A DNA stretch of 35,479 nt, from IMG/VR virus record IMGVR_UViG_3300037193_001674, positions 1-35,479 of that record, one strand, 5' to 3'. The translations under genes were made by a program, and so were the position numbers. Under the pieces are notes generated by a model, which saw only the letters and a list, made by a program, of their open reading frames with translations, was not told where the DNA came from and ran no database searches. Of this stretch, positions 15,164 to 22,355 are shown piece after piece. The DNA comes from a virus. Every line of letters begins with the position of its first letter. Position 1 is the first letter of the stretch.

Positions 15164-15686
15164 CCGGCTGCTCGGGGCGGTTCGCGTCCTGAACGGGACG
15201 GTGGACCTGCAGTCGTTCGTACCGGTCGAAGGTTACTTCGACGTGAAGGTCGTGCGCGCCGACGGCAAGATCGAAGCCAAGACGCTGCGCAACACCGTGA
15301 CGGTCACCGGCCTGAATCGCTTGGCCGCCGCGGCGGTGAACTCGGCGGCCGGCGTGGTCAACGCGCTGGTGGTCGGCAGTGCGACGGCGTCGCCGGCGCT
15401 CACTGACTCGCAGTCGAGCTTCGGTGAGATTTCCAGAAAGTCGATGATCTCGCAGGCGCAATCGCGCGAGTGGTTCTTCGGCGTCGCAACCTGGGGCGGC
15501 GCCGCCGACAGCATCACGTCGGTAACGCTGAACTCGGCGGGGCTCACGATCGGCACATCGTCACTCGCAACGTCGTTCGTCATGAACCGCGTGAACGGTT
15601 TGGGCGTGACGCTCGGCAATTCGGACTTCCTGAACCTCACGGTGCGCGTGCGGGTCGGCTCGCACGACGTAGCTCACTCGTCGTAG
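15144..15686 (+). CDS. putative small structural protein of the decoration island
   Basis: 180 residues from ATG 15144 (AGGAGG 12 bases upstream), overlapping the glycosyltransferase gene by 20 bases. Beta-rich and Ser/Thr/Ala/Val-rich. The middle, NTVTVTGLNRLAAAA followed by VVNALVVGSATASPALTDSQ, is like phage surface/tail-fibre-type proteins in which 'G-x-N-x-L-A' precedes 'VGSG...P...'. No enzyme motif. Lying between glycosyltransferase and radical SAM genes and rich in Ser/Thr, it is a candidate acceptor for modification, but this is inference only. Confidence 0.6.
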   Translation: MSRSIFNRLLGAVRVLNGTVDLQSFVPVEGYFDVKVVRADGKIEAKTLRNTVTVTGLNRLAAAAVNSAAGVVNALVVGSATASPALTDSQSSFGEISRKSMISQAQSREWFFGVATWGGAADSITSVTLNSAGLTIGTSSLATSFVMNRVNGLGVTLGNSDFLNLTVRVRVGSHDVAHSS

Positions 15687-15710
15687 CGGAGGCAGTGTGG
15701 AGCGCGTTGG

Positions 15711-16403
15711 ATGAAGGCCGTACCCGTTCGCGAAATCCACGAGATCGAGCTGAGTTCGAAATGTACTCTCGCTTGCCCGTATTGCTGTCATCCAACGCTG
15801 CAGCGTCCCAAGGACCACATGCCATGGGACGTGTTCGAACGGACCATCGAACACATAGCCTATCTCTGCCGCGCCGGAACTCAGGGTGAGGTTTCACTAA
15901 CCGGTATCGGCGAAGCAATTCTTCATCCGAGATTCGCGGAAGCTTTGGAGATTACCCGCAGGACGATCGGTAGTCGTCCGTTGATCCTCGCGACGAATGG
16001 CACTGACGTTACGTCTGAGTTGGCAAGGCTGCTGGCTGCGAATGACGTTGGGGTATACGTCTCATTGCATCGGCCAGAGGTTGCAGCGCCTGCCATGCGC
16101 GTGCTTGAGGAAGCCGGATGCCGTATTGGCCACAATACCGCCTTCGTTGATTCATCAATGAACTGGGCCGGACAAGTCGATTGGCATGTCTCAATGCAAA
16201 AGGGATTCACCTGCGGATACCTGTCTCGAGGGTGGGCAGTGGTCCGCCAAGATGGAGGCGTCAATGCTTGCTGTATGGACGCTCACGGCAAGCACAAGTT
16301 GGCAACGGTTTGGGATGAACCGGGCTCACTGAATACTTACGTGATCCCTCTGTGTGCATCCTGTAACTTCATGGTTCCTGCAGAGCTGCAGGAGGCGGCG
16401 TGA
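15711..16403 (+). CDS. radical SAM protein with SPASM/twitch-like C-terminus (copy 1)
   Basis: 230 residues from ATG 15711. Cys18-x3-Cys22-x2-Cys25 binds the radical SAM 4Fe-4S cluster; GIGE (65-68) is the SAM amino-group motif; LATNG (93-97) is also typical. The C-terminal Cys168-x13-Gly182-x4-Cys187, with Cys188 and Cys215-x2-Cys218, matches the opening CX(9-15)GX4C plus CX2C pattern of SPASM/twitch domains that bind auxiliary clusters. Such enzymes oxidise or epimerise peptides or sugars; the substrate here is unknown. Its 3' end overlaps the opposing HNH gene by 35 bases. Paralogous to the gene at 16951. Confidence 0.82.
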   Translation: MKAVPVREIHEIELSSKCTLACPYCCHPTLQRPKDHMPWDVFERTIEHIAYLCRAGTQGEVSLTGIGEAILHPRFAEALEITRRTIGSRPLILATNGTDVTSELARLLAANDVGVYVSLHRPEVAAPAMRVLEEAGCRIGHNTAFVDSSMNWAGQVDWHVSMQKGFTCGYLSRGWAVVRQDGGVNACCMDAHGKHKLATVWDEPGSLNTYVIPLCASCNFMVPAELQEAA

Positions 16404-16935
16404 TGAGCGCGCGCACCCATATCTTGCCGGAGATGATGCGATCGATGGTGCGCCTGGAAACTCCGATTCGCTTGGCGATTCGCATATTCGGCTCACCGCT
16501 CGCGCTGGCTGCGCGAATGATTCCAACGGTCTCTGCCGTAAGCTTCTTGGCCCGGCGTGGACTGACGGTCGCGTCGAGGCGGCCGGCGAGTACAGAATGC
16601 CTGATGTTCTGCCTGCTGCTGCACCATTCCAAGTTGGTCGCAGCGTTGTTGTCGACTTTGAAATCCCTATGGTTGACGTGTGAGTCGGCTTGCGGCGGTT
16701 CGCCGATGAAAGCAGTCGCGACGAGTCGATGCACTTTCTTCGTCTCAACTTTCTTGCCGCTGGAGAGGTGGACCTGTAAGTATCCGCGTCGGTCAGGTGC
16801 TTGCCTGAGAACTTTGCCGATGGTCGTGTACTTGCTAGATCGATTCGGCACGATGTGCGGCAGACTGCGAACACGACCGAGAGAGCTGACTTCGTACAGA
16901 CCTTCGTACCCGACTACCGCTTTCCATATTTCCAT
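16369..16935 (-). CDS. HNH homing-type endonuclease (NUMOD4-HNH-HTH)
   Basis: 188 residues from ATG at 16935 (an earlier in-frame ATG at 16971 would overlap the divergent gene). Residues 2-25 carry the NUMOD4 motif (IWKAVVGYEGLYEVSSLGRV). His69 and HVNHRDFKVDNNAATNLEW (86-104) form the HNH nuclease core. Residues 132-172 form a helix-turn-helix (MRIAKRIGVSRRTIDRIISG). It is a free-standing selfish nuclease inserted between the two radical SAM paralogues, opposite to all neighbours, overlapping copy 1 tail-to-tail and starting 16 bases from the start of copy 2. Confidence 0.88.
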   Translation of the reverse strand: MEIWKAVVGYEGLYEVSSLGRVRSLPHIVPNRSSKYTTIGKVLRQAPDRRGYLQVHLSSGKKVETKKVHRLVATAFIGEPPQADSHVNHRDFKVDNNAATNLEWCSSRQNIRHSVLAGRLDATVSPRRAKKLTAETVGIIRAASASGEPNMRIAKRIGVSRRTIDRIISGKIWVRALITPPPAALQEP

Positions 16936-16950
16936 GCGGGAAATTATCTC

Positions 16951-17637
16951 ATGCTGATCCGAGCGATTCATCAAATTGAGATGACTTCCCGATGCAATCT
17001 TTCCTGCAAATATTGTGTCCACAAGAAAATGCCGCGTCCGAAAATGGACATGGACGAGGCGACGTATGCGAAGGCGCTCAAGTGGGTGCAGTTCTTCCAA
17101 GCGCGCAAGCCGCACCCGGAGCTGAATCTCGCCGGCATCGGTGAGTCGACGATGCATCCTGATTTTGTGCGCAATGTGTTTCTCGCGCGCGAGGCCGTCG
17201 GTGTGAACGTCAATCTCGTCCTCGCGACGAATGGTTTGCTGATGACCGACGAACTCGCACGCGCCATAGCGCCGGCTAAGCCGTCGGTGTGGGTATCGCT
17301 GCATCGCCCGGAGCGCGCCGGCCCGGCGGTTGAAGCACTGAAGCGCGCCGGCATCTTCTCTGGCGTGTCAGCCGATCCGTCGCTCGCCGCGGTGAACTGG
17401 GCGGGGCAGGTTAACTGGCATGTGTCAGCGCCGCGCGGCGAGGTCTGCGGCTGGATTCAGGCCAGCATGGTGATGGTCATGTCGGACGGTCGCGTCACGC
17501 GCTGCTGCTTCGATGCGACCGGCGACGGCGTGATCGCGACCGTCGATGACGACCTCAGCAAGCACGCAACTTCTCCGTGGCATCTCTGCGCCGGCTGCCA
17601 TCTCAGTGTGCCGCAGGAGGCTGCTAGTGCGGCGTGA
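16951..17637 (+). CDS. radical SAM protein with SPASM/twitch-like C-terminus (copy 2)
   Basis: 228 residues from ATG 16951; the frame extends upstream to 16801 but that part lies under the HNH gene. Cys15-x3-Cys19-x2-Cys22 cluster site, GIGE at 62-65, LATNG at 91-95, and Cys166-x13-Gly180-x4-Cys185 with Cys186 and Cys213-x2-Cys216. It keeps NWAGQVNWHVS and VSLHRPE, also found in copy 1, so the two are tandem paralogues with conserved active-site spacing but diverged sequence. The ribosome site is weak, possibly because the HNH insertion removed the original leader. Likely works with the upstream transferase protein. Confidence 0.82.
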   Translation: MLIRAIHQIEMTSRCNLSCKYCVHKKMPRPKMDMDEATYAKALKWVQFFQARKPHPELNLAGIGESTMHPDFVRNVFLAREAVGVNVNLVLATNGLLMTDELARAIAPAKPSVWVSLHRPERAGPAVEALKRAGIFSGVSADPSLAAVNWAGQVNWHVSAPRGEVCGWIQASMVMVMSDGRVTRCCFDATGDGVIATVDDDLSKHATSPWHLCAGCHLSVPQEAASAA

Positions 17638-18731
17638 CGATTGCGCGCGTCATACGGAACGTCAGGCCGAGTGCTTCGGCTTCTCTTGAGTCTGACTGGC
17701 AGGCGCGGATCGCCAACTCCGTCTGGTATCACGACTTTCGGACCAGTCGCGAGGTCGATAATTTCCGTTGGACGCTGAATTTCGGCAACAACCCTAACGC
17801 AGCGACTTTCCCCTCTGCGCCTTTGTGCCGTCGCATCACGAGTGATGGCATTACCGGCGCCTGCTTGGAAATCGTTCGTGACGCGACAGTGGGCGACGGC
17901 AACTTCACTTATTGGCAGCGTCCATTCGTACCTATGTCGGGCGGTACGACGACTGGCAATGGACGCGGCGTTGGCGAAGACGACCCGGCCGCCAACGGCA
18001 CTGTGCCGCTATACACGGATTGGGACCCATCGAATCCAGGAGAGGAAGAGCAATTCTCTGGCGGCGGCTGGTACGGCACCGACACATCTGGCCCCGGCGG
18101 CGCTGCCGAGTTCACCGGCGAGGAGTACTTCATGCAGGCTCGCGTGAAGATGGACCCACGGCGCCGGCAGGGCATCAATGCGGATGAGCAGAGCGGGAAA
18201 CTCTTTTACTTCACGCGCAGCGATCGATCTGGAACAGACCAAGAGATCGTTGTCGAGAGCTACCGCGCCGGTGGCGGCAACAACAATTTCTACATGTATC
18301 GGTCATTCAGCCCGGCGCTCGCCGAAGATTCTCCAGGCATAGCCGTGCATGGCAATCAACCTGGCACGGAGTTCGGATCGGTCGGCGACGGCGCATGTCG
18401 CTTCGACAACAACGGCGGTCGCTATGCCAATTGTTGGTTCTGGCCTGACGATGAGTGGGTGACGATGCAATGGGCGGTCAGGCCAGGCGACAATGGCAGC
18501 GGCGGCACTCACGTCAGAGTGTGGGCGGCTCGTTATGGCGAGACGGCTTTCACGAAGATTTGGGACCAGCCAGACGTGGACTTGCCCTTCGACGCCAGCT
18601 TCCCATTTGGACACAACGCGCTCATCTGCTCTGTGTACCACAACGGGGCGACGATGACTGAGTTCTGGCATCGCTACTGCCAGATCATATTCGCCCACCA
18701 GTTCATCGCCTGCCCGCAGGTGTACGCATGA
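17634..18731 (+). CDS. lectin/polysaccharide-lyase-like beta-rich protein, putative virion surface protein
   Basis: 365 residues from GTG 17634 (GTGA overlap; AGGAGG 13 bases upstream). Rich in Gly, Asn, Asp, Trp and Tyr, without signal peptide, as in secreted beta-sandwich proteins. The order VWYHDFRTSREVDNF ... ITGACLEIVRDA ... GEEYFMQARVKMDP ... KLFYFTRS ... WPDDEWVTMQWAVRPGDNG ... GHNALICSVYHNGA resembles concanavalin A-like glucanase/lyase folds. No catalytic pair can be named safely. The N-terminal MTIARVIRN is shared with the next protein and may be a docking peptide. Likely a capsid or tail surface decoration. Confidence 0.55.
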   Translation: MTIARVIRNVRPSASASLESDWQARIANSVWYHDFRTSREVDNFRWTLNFGNNPNAATFPSAPLCRRITSDGITGACLEIVRDATVGDGNFTYWQRPFVPMSGGTTTGNGRGVGEDDPAANGTVPLYTDWDPSNPGEEEQFSGGGWYGTDTSGPGGAAEFTGEEYFMQARVKMDPRRRQGINADEQSGKLFYFTRSDRSGTDQEIVVESYRAGGGNNNFYMYRSFSPALAEDSPGIAVHGNQPGTEFGSVGDGACRFDNNGGRYANCWFWPDDEWVTMQWAVRPGDNGSGGTHVRVWAARYGETAFTKIWDQPDVDLPFDASFPFGHNALICSVYHNGATMTEFWHRYCQIIFAHQFIACPQVYA

Positions 18732-19771
18732 CCATCGTGCGCATCATTCGCGGCGCAGGTGTTGCTCCGGGAGGCGGCAGCTCGGCCCTCGCGCTCGCGT
18801 GCGCAGCGCTATCGTCGGGCCAGTCTGCGACTTTCGCATCTGGCGCGCAGTCGGAGTTCAGTGAAGACGACGTCGCTTGGCAGACGGCGTTTTATCACGA
18901 CGATCTGCACGGCCTGCTGCATCTGATGGCAAAGCCGCAGAACGCCGCGTCGGCGTGGGGCCATCAGATATACGACATCGCTGCCGGCACATGGGGCAAC
19001 TTGTCGGACGGGATGTGGAACAACGACGGCCACATCTACGGCAACACCGCGATCGATTTCGATACTGGCGACATTTACCAATCGCGCAATAACGCCGGCA
19101 CGGGAACCCCAGATTTCGGCCGTCGCGCACGTTGGTGGAAGTACAGCGAGCAGGACTGGGATTCTGTGGCGCCTGTATCGCAGGACATCTACAGCGGTGC
19201 AATGAACGCTACGCCCAACGGCTTGGCATGGCACCCGAACTTGTTCGGCACTGGAGACGGCGGTCTCATCTGGGGCGATCAGGTGAGCTTCCTCTACTGG
19301 CGCAAAAGCAATGATGCCGTATCGCGCCGCGCCATCGGCACCGACGAGTACGGCGCGCGAGAATCAGGTGCGGTCTACTGGCCTGCGCAGGATGCGGTCC
19401 TGATTGGTGGATCGCGTGTGCCGGACATATCCAATCTGGCGATGATCACGCCGAACCCGACGCCGGGCGGCGACCCGGTTCTGACTGATTTGAGCGCACC
19501 TCCCATGTCAGTTCGCGGCGGCTCTCACAGTAGTAGTGGCGTCTTTGGTTCGATCCATGTTCATCCTGGCAACCCGAACAAGGTGCTCATTCTTGAGAGT
19601 GCTGGATCTGACGCATACGAGAGCACGGACGGCGAGAACTGGACACAGATCGGCGACCACCCCTTCACATTGGAGCCCCGTGTGGTCTGTTCTCTGCGCG
19701 GAAACCTAGGCTGCATGCTCGCGGTTGGCGCCGTCAGCACAACGCCACGACTCTGGAGGCCACCGACCTAA
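18728..19771 (+). CDS. beta-propeller-like protein, putative virion surface protein
   Basis: 347 residues from ATG 18728 (ATGA overlap). After MTIVRIIRGAGV and an Ala/Ser-rich segment, repeated blade-like units appear (YGNTAIDFDTGDIYQ, GLAWHPNLFGTG, GAVYWPAQDAVLIGG, GSIHVHPGNPNKVLILES, AYESTDGENWTQIG), the last like a BNR/sialidase-type Asp-box. No catalytic residues can be assigned. Probably a virion-exposed binding or glycan-acting protein working with its neighbours. Confidence 0.5.
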   Translation: MTIVRIIRGAGVAPGGGSSALALACAALSSGQSATFASGAQSEFSEDDVAWQTAFYHDDLHGLLHLMAKPQNAASAWGHQIYDIAAGTWGNLSDGMWNNDGHIYGNTAIDFDTGDIYQSRNNAGTGTPDFGRRARWWKYSEQDWDSVAPVSQDIYSGAMNATPNGLAWHPNLFGTGDGGLIWGDQVSFLYWRKSNDAVSRRAIGTDEYGARESGAVYWPAQDAVLIGGSRVPDISNLAMITPNPTPGGDPVLTDLSAPPMSVRGGSHSSSGVFGSIHVHPGNPNKVLILESAGSDAYESTDGENWTQIGDHPFTLEPRVVCSLRGNLGCMLAVGAVSTTPRLWRPPT

Positions 19772-19773
19772 CC

Positions 19774-21168
19774 ATGCCTCTCGTCAATACAGGGCTGGTC
19801 TGCCGCTACTACTTCGACGAGGCCGCGTCAGGCTCTACGCCGACGCAGGTCGATGACACCAGCGGTAACGCTTACCACCTGACCGAGATCAACTACGGCG
19901 GCGGTAATCTCGCGTGGAATGAGATCAGCGGCAATCGTGGACTTGAGTCCACCAGCACCAGCGGCACGCAGCGCGCACGCCGCAGCGTCAACAATACTAG
20001 CGACGCTCTGCGCGACGCGCTCGCGGGGACGGCGGTCGTTACCTTCGAGCTGGTGTTGGATGTGCACACCGGCAATGCGAGCACTGCGCGGGTTTGCGCG
20101 ATCAATGATCGCATTGGTGGCAGCCCTGTCGTCGGCGTAGCCGCAACCAATACGAGCTACCGCTTCTATTGGAACGGCTCGGCGCTCACCGACATCGCGC
20201 TGAGTGCTGGCCGCCATGTCCTGCACTTCGTGATCGATACCGGACTGGGCAGCAACCAGTACAAGCTGTACATCGACGGCACAAACACCAACAACAACAG
20301 CGCCACGGGAACGTTGACGATCGGCAGCAATGTCGACCTGATCTGTTTCAACCGCGAGACAGGGGGTCCTGGCTTCGAACGTTCGTTCGACGGCGTTCTG
20401 TACTATGCCGCGATCTATGACGCTGCGCTTTCAGACGCGGATGTCACGACCAACTACGACATCCTGACCCTCGACGACGACGAGCCTGCCGGCGGCGGTG
20501 GCGGCACGATCAACGAGGAAGTGCTGGAGGACACCATCTCGGTCACCGACCAGCCGCTCGACTATGTGTTCTTCAATCGTCGCCCGGAATCGTTCATCGC
20601 GCTGAGCGACGAGATGATCGCAACGCTTGTAGGCACGATCGCGAAGATCATGACCGACACGCTGGACGTTACCGACGGCTCAGTGTTCTCGGTCTACCGC
20701 AACCGCCTGCTGCAGGACACGATCATCCTCAGCGAGGGTCCGACCGAGCAGTACATCACGACCAACATCGTTGCCGATGACGTCATCGACATCGTCGACT
20801 CGGTCATCCGCTACGTGAATTACACGCGCCTCGGCTCTGACTCGCTGGTGATCAGCGACAGCCTCATCTCGGCGGTCATCAATTACGTGGTCAATACCGC
20901 TGTGCTGTCGAGCACGCTAACGGTCACTGATCAGGCCAGCTGGTTCGTCTATTACACCCGGCTGGTGGAAAGCGCGATTGCGCTCACCGATCAGTCGCTC
21001 AGTCAGCTGCAACGCTTTATTTTGCTGACCGACCTGCTTTCGGTGGATGATTCAGCCACGGCGACGTACGTACCTGATCCAGGCACGCCGGGGACGGTCT
21101 ATAACCCGGTCATCAGGATCGGCTTCGACCAGCCGCGTATCGACATCGGAGGCTATAGCTTGCATTGA
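19774..21168 (+). CDS. LamG/concanavalin A-like domain protein with C-terminal tandem repeats
   Basis: 464 residues from ATG 19774 (GGAGG 14 bases upstream). Residues 1-235 form a LamG-type jelly roll: GLVCRYYFDEAASGS at the start, QYKLYIDGTNTN, and FDGVLYYAAIYDAALSDADV, the classic closing strand of LamG_3. After a Gly-rich hinge comes a run of about nine 20-22-residue repeats (see separate entry), then a short tail. Probably a sugar-binding fibre or spike on the head or the head-tail joint. Its stop overlaps the next gene. Confidence 0.72.
   Translation: MPLVNTGLVCRYYFDEAASGSTPTQVDDTSGNAYHLTEINYGGGNLAWNEISGNRGLESTSTSGTQRARRSVNNTSDALRDALAGTAVVTFELVLDVHTGNASTARVCAINDRIGGSPVVGVAATNTSYRFYWNGSALTDIALSAGRHVLHFVIDTGLGSNQYKLYIDGTNTNNNSATGTLTIGSNVDLICFNRETGGPGFERSFDGVLYYAAIYDAALSDADVTTNYDILTLDDDEPAGGGGGTINEEVLEDTISVTDQPLDYVFFNRRPESFIALSDEMIATLVGTIAKIMTDTLDVTDGSVFSVYRNRLLQDTIILSEGPTEQYITTNIVADDVIDIVDSVIRYVNYTRLGSDSLVISDSLISAVINYVVNTAVLSSTLTVTDQASWFVYYTRLVESAIALTDQSLSQLQRFILLTDLLSVDDSATATYVPDPGTPGTVYNPVIRIGFDQPRIDIGGYSLH
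20518..21069 (+). repeat. about nine tandem 20-22-residue protein repeats
   Basis: Degenerate coding repeat with core [LS]-x-D-[TS]-[IL]-x-[VIL]-[TS]-[DE]-x(6-8)-Y-x(3-5)-R-[LR]. Examples: LEDTISVTDQPLDYVFFN, MTDTLDVTDGSVFSVYRN, GSDSLVISDSLISAVINY, VESAIALTDQSLSQLQRF. Even spacing suggests a beta-solenoid or stacked hairpin stalk. Divergence at DNA level argues for an old, selected repeat. Confidence 0.75.
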
Positions 21169-21452
21169 GCCAACCGCCCATCGTGACCGAGTTCATAGGC
21201 TCGACGCTCCGGGCAACGTTCGTCAGCTCGGGGGCCACGATCGGCGCCGGCGCGTACTCCGCGCTGCGCGACGCCTCAAACGCTGTCGTCACCTCCCGCG
21301 CCGCCGTCGATTCCGGCAACGGCCACCTGTACGCCGACCTGCCGCTGCCGAACAGCGGACAGTGGATGGTCAACGAGTGGGTGGCGTCGATCAACGCCAA
21401 CACCTACCGCCGCTTCGCTCTGGTCGAGGTCAAGGCAGTGGAGGTCGACTAG
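21165..21452 (+). CDS. small hypothetical protein at head-tail boundary
   Basis: 95 residues from TTG 21165, overlapping the preceding TGA; GGAGG lies 12 bases upstream. Beta-rich, with SALRDASNAVVTSRAAVDSG followed by a SGQWMVNEWVASINANTYRRFALVEV stretch, similar in feel to small phage Ig-like or connector-associated proteins. Position before the gp36-like connector suggests a head or joining role. Confidence 0.55.
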   Translation: MSQPPIVTEFIGSTLRATFVSSGATIGAGAYSALRDASNAVVTSRAAVDSGNGHLYADLPLPNSGQWMVNEWVASINANTYRRFALVEVKAVEVD

Positions 21453-21453
21453 C

Positions 21454-21897
21454 ATGGGGCGCTACATCAGTTGGGCGGACGTGACCGCGCGCTACGTCGA
21501 CTTCGCGAAGGGGCCTGACGCACTCGCCGCCGAGGTCGCCTTTGTGCCGCATGCGGAAGCCGAGGTCGACGGGCGGTTGGGGGCCATCTACACCGTGCCG
21601 TTCTCGCCGGCGCCGTACCTGATCAAAGACCTCTGCATCGACATGGCCTACTACAAGGCCACGATCAAGCAGGAATCCTCGAAAGCCATCTGGGACTCAC
21701 TGGAGCGCCGCTTCAAGGCGATCATCGACGGAACGCTGGTGCTGACCAACAGCGCCGGACTCGTCGCTGGCAGCAGCGCAGGCGGCGCGTGGGCGTCGAA
21801 CAGCTACCACTCAGCGTTCGGCTTCGACAACGAAGTCTTGTGGCATGTCGACTCAGGCTTGATTGAGTCCCAGCAGTCGGCGCGAGGACAGCTCTGA
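21454..21897 (+). CDS. head-tail connector, Mu gp36-like (DUF1320)
   Basis: 147 residues from ATG 21454 (GGAGG 9 bases upstream). It begins YISWADVTARYVDFAKG, followed by AEAEVDGRLGAIYTVPF and LIKDLCIDMAYYKA, the standard order of DUF1320 adaptor proteins that extend the portal. In Mu, gp36 follows soon after the capsid gene T; here the 9-kb island separates them. Confidence 0.8.
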   Translation: MGRYISWADVTARYVDFAKGPDALAAEVAFVPHAEAEVDGRLGAIYTVPFSPAPYLIKDLCIDMAYYKATIKQESSKAIWDSLERRFKAIIDGTLVLTNSAGLVAGSSAGGAWASNSYHSAFGFDNEVLWHVDSGLIESQQSARGQL

Positions 21898-22355
21898 TGG
21901 CCGACCCGCTGGTATCGGCCAAGCTGAACCAGGCGCAACTGGCTGCGGCCGAGCGGCGGCTGGAAGGCTTCGCGCGCGCTATGAGCGACCTGACGCCCGC
22001 CAACCGTGAGGCGTCGATTGCGCTATACGGCTTCACCATCCGCAACTTCGACCGCCAGGGTGCGATGCAGGGCGGCTGGGCGCCGCTCGCCGAATCGACG
22101 GTCAGACAGAAACAGCGCATCGGCAAGGAAGTGCCGCTGGTGCGTAGCGGCGCTCTGCGTTCGGGGTTCACCTCGTTCTATTCGCGCGACAACGCCGGCG
22201 TCGGAAACGAGCTGTCGTACTCACGCTTCCACCACGAGGGCACCAGCCGCATGCCGCAGCGGACGCTCCTGCCCGATCGCGACAACACTCTGCGCATCGG
22301 CCTCGCCGTCTACGGCCAATACGTCGCTCGGGAGGCTCGCAAGGCCAACGGATGA
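21897..22355 (+). CDS. phage virion morphogenesis/tail completion protein (Mu G-like)
   Basis: 152 residues from ATG 21897, overlapping the preceding stop. NFDRQGAMQGGWAPLAESTVRQK matches the 'F-x-x-x-G-x-x-W-x-P-L-x-x-x-T' signature of PF05069, and LVRSGALRSGFTSF and YSRFHHEGTSRMPQRTLLP are its other two landmarks. It joins head and tail or completes the tail. Normal length for the family. Confidence 0.88.
   Translation: MADPLVSAKLNQAQLAAAERRLEGFARAMSDLTPANREASIALYGFTIRNFDRQGAMQGGWAPLAESTVRQKQRIGKEVPLVRSGALRSGFTSFYSRDNAGVGNELSYSRFHHEGTSRMPQRTLLPDRDNTLRIGLAVYGQYVAREARKANG

Noticed and set aside
16400-16957. 185-codon plus-strand frame between the radical SAM genes
   Set aside because: It is the antisense of the HNH endonuclease, whose NUMOD4, HNH and HTH motifs are clear.
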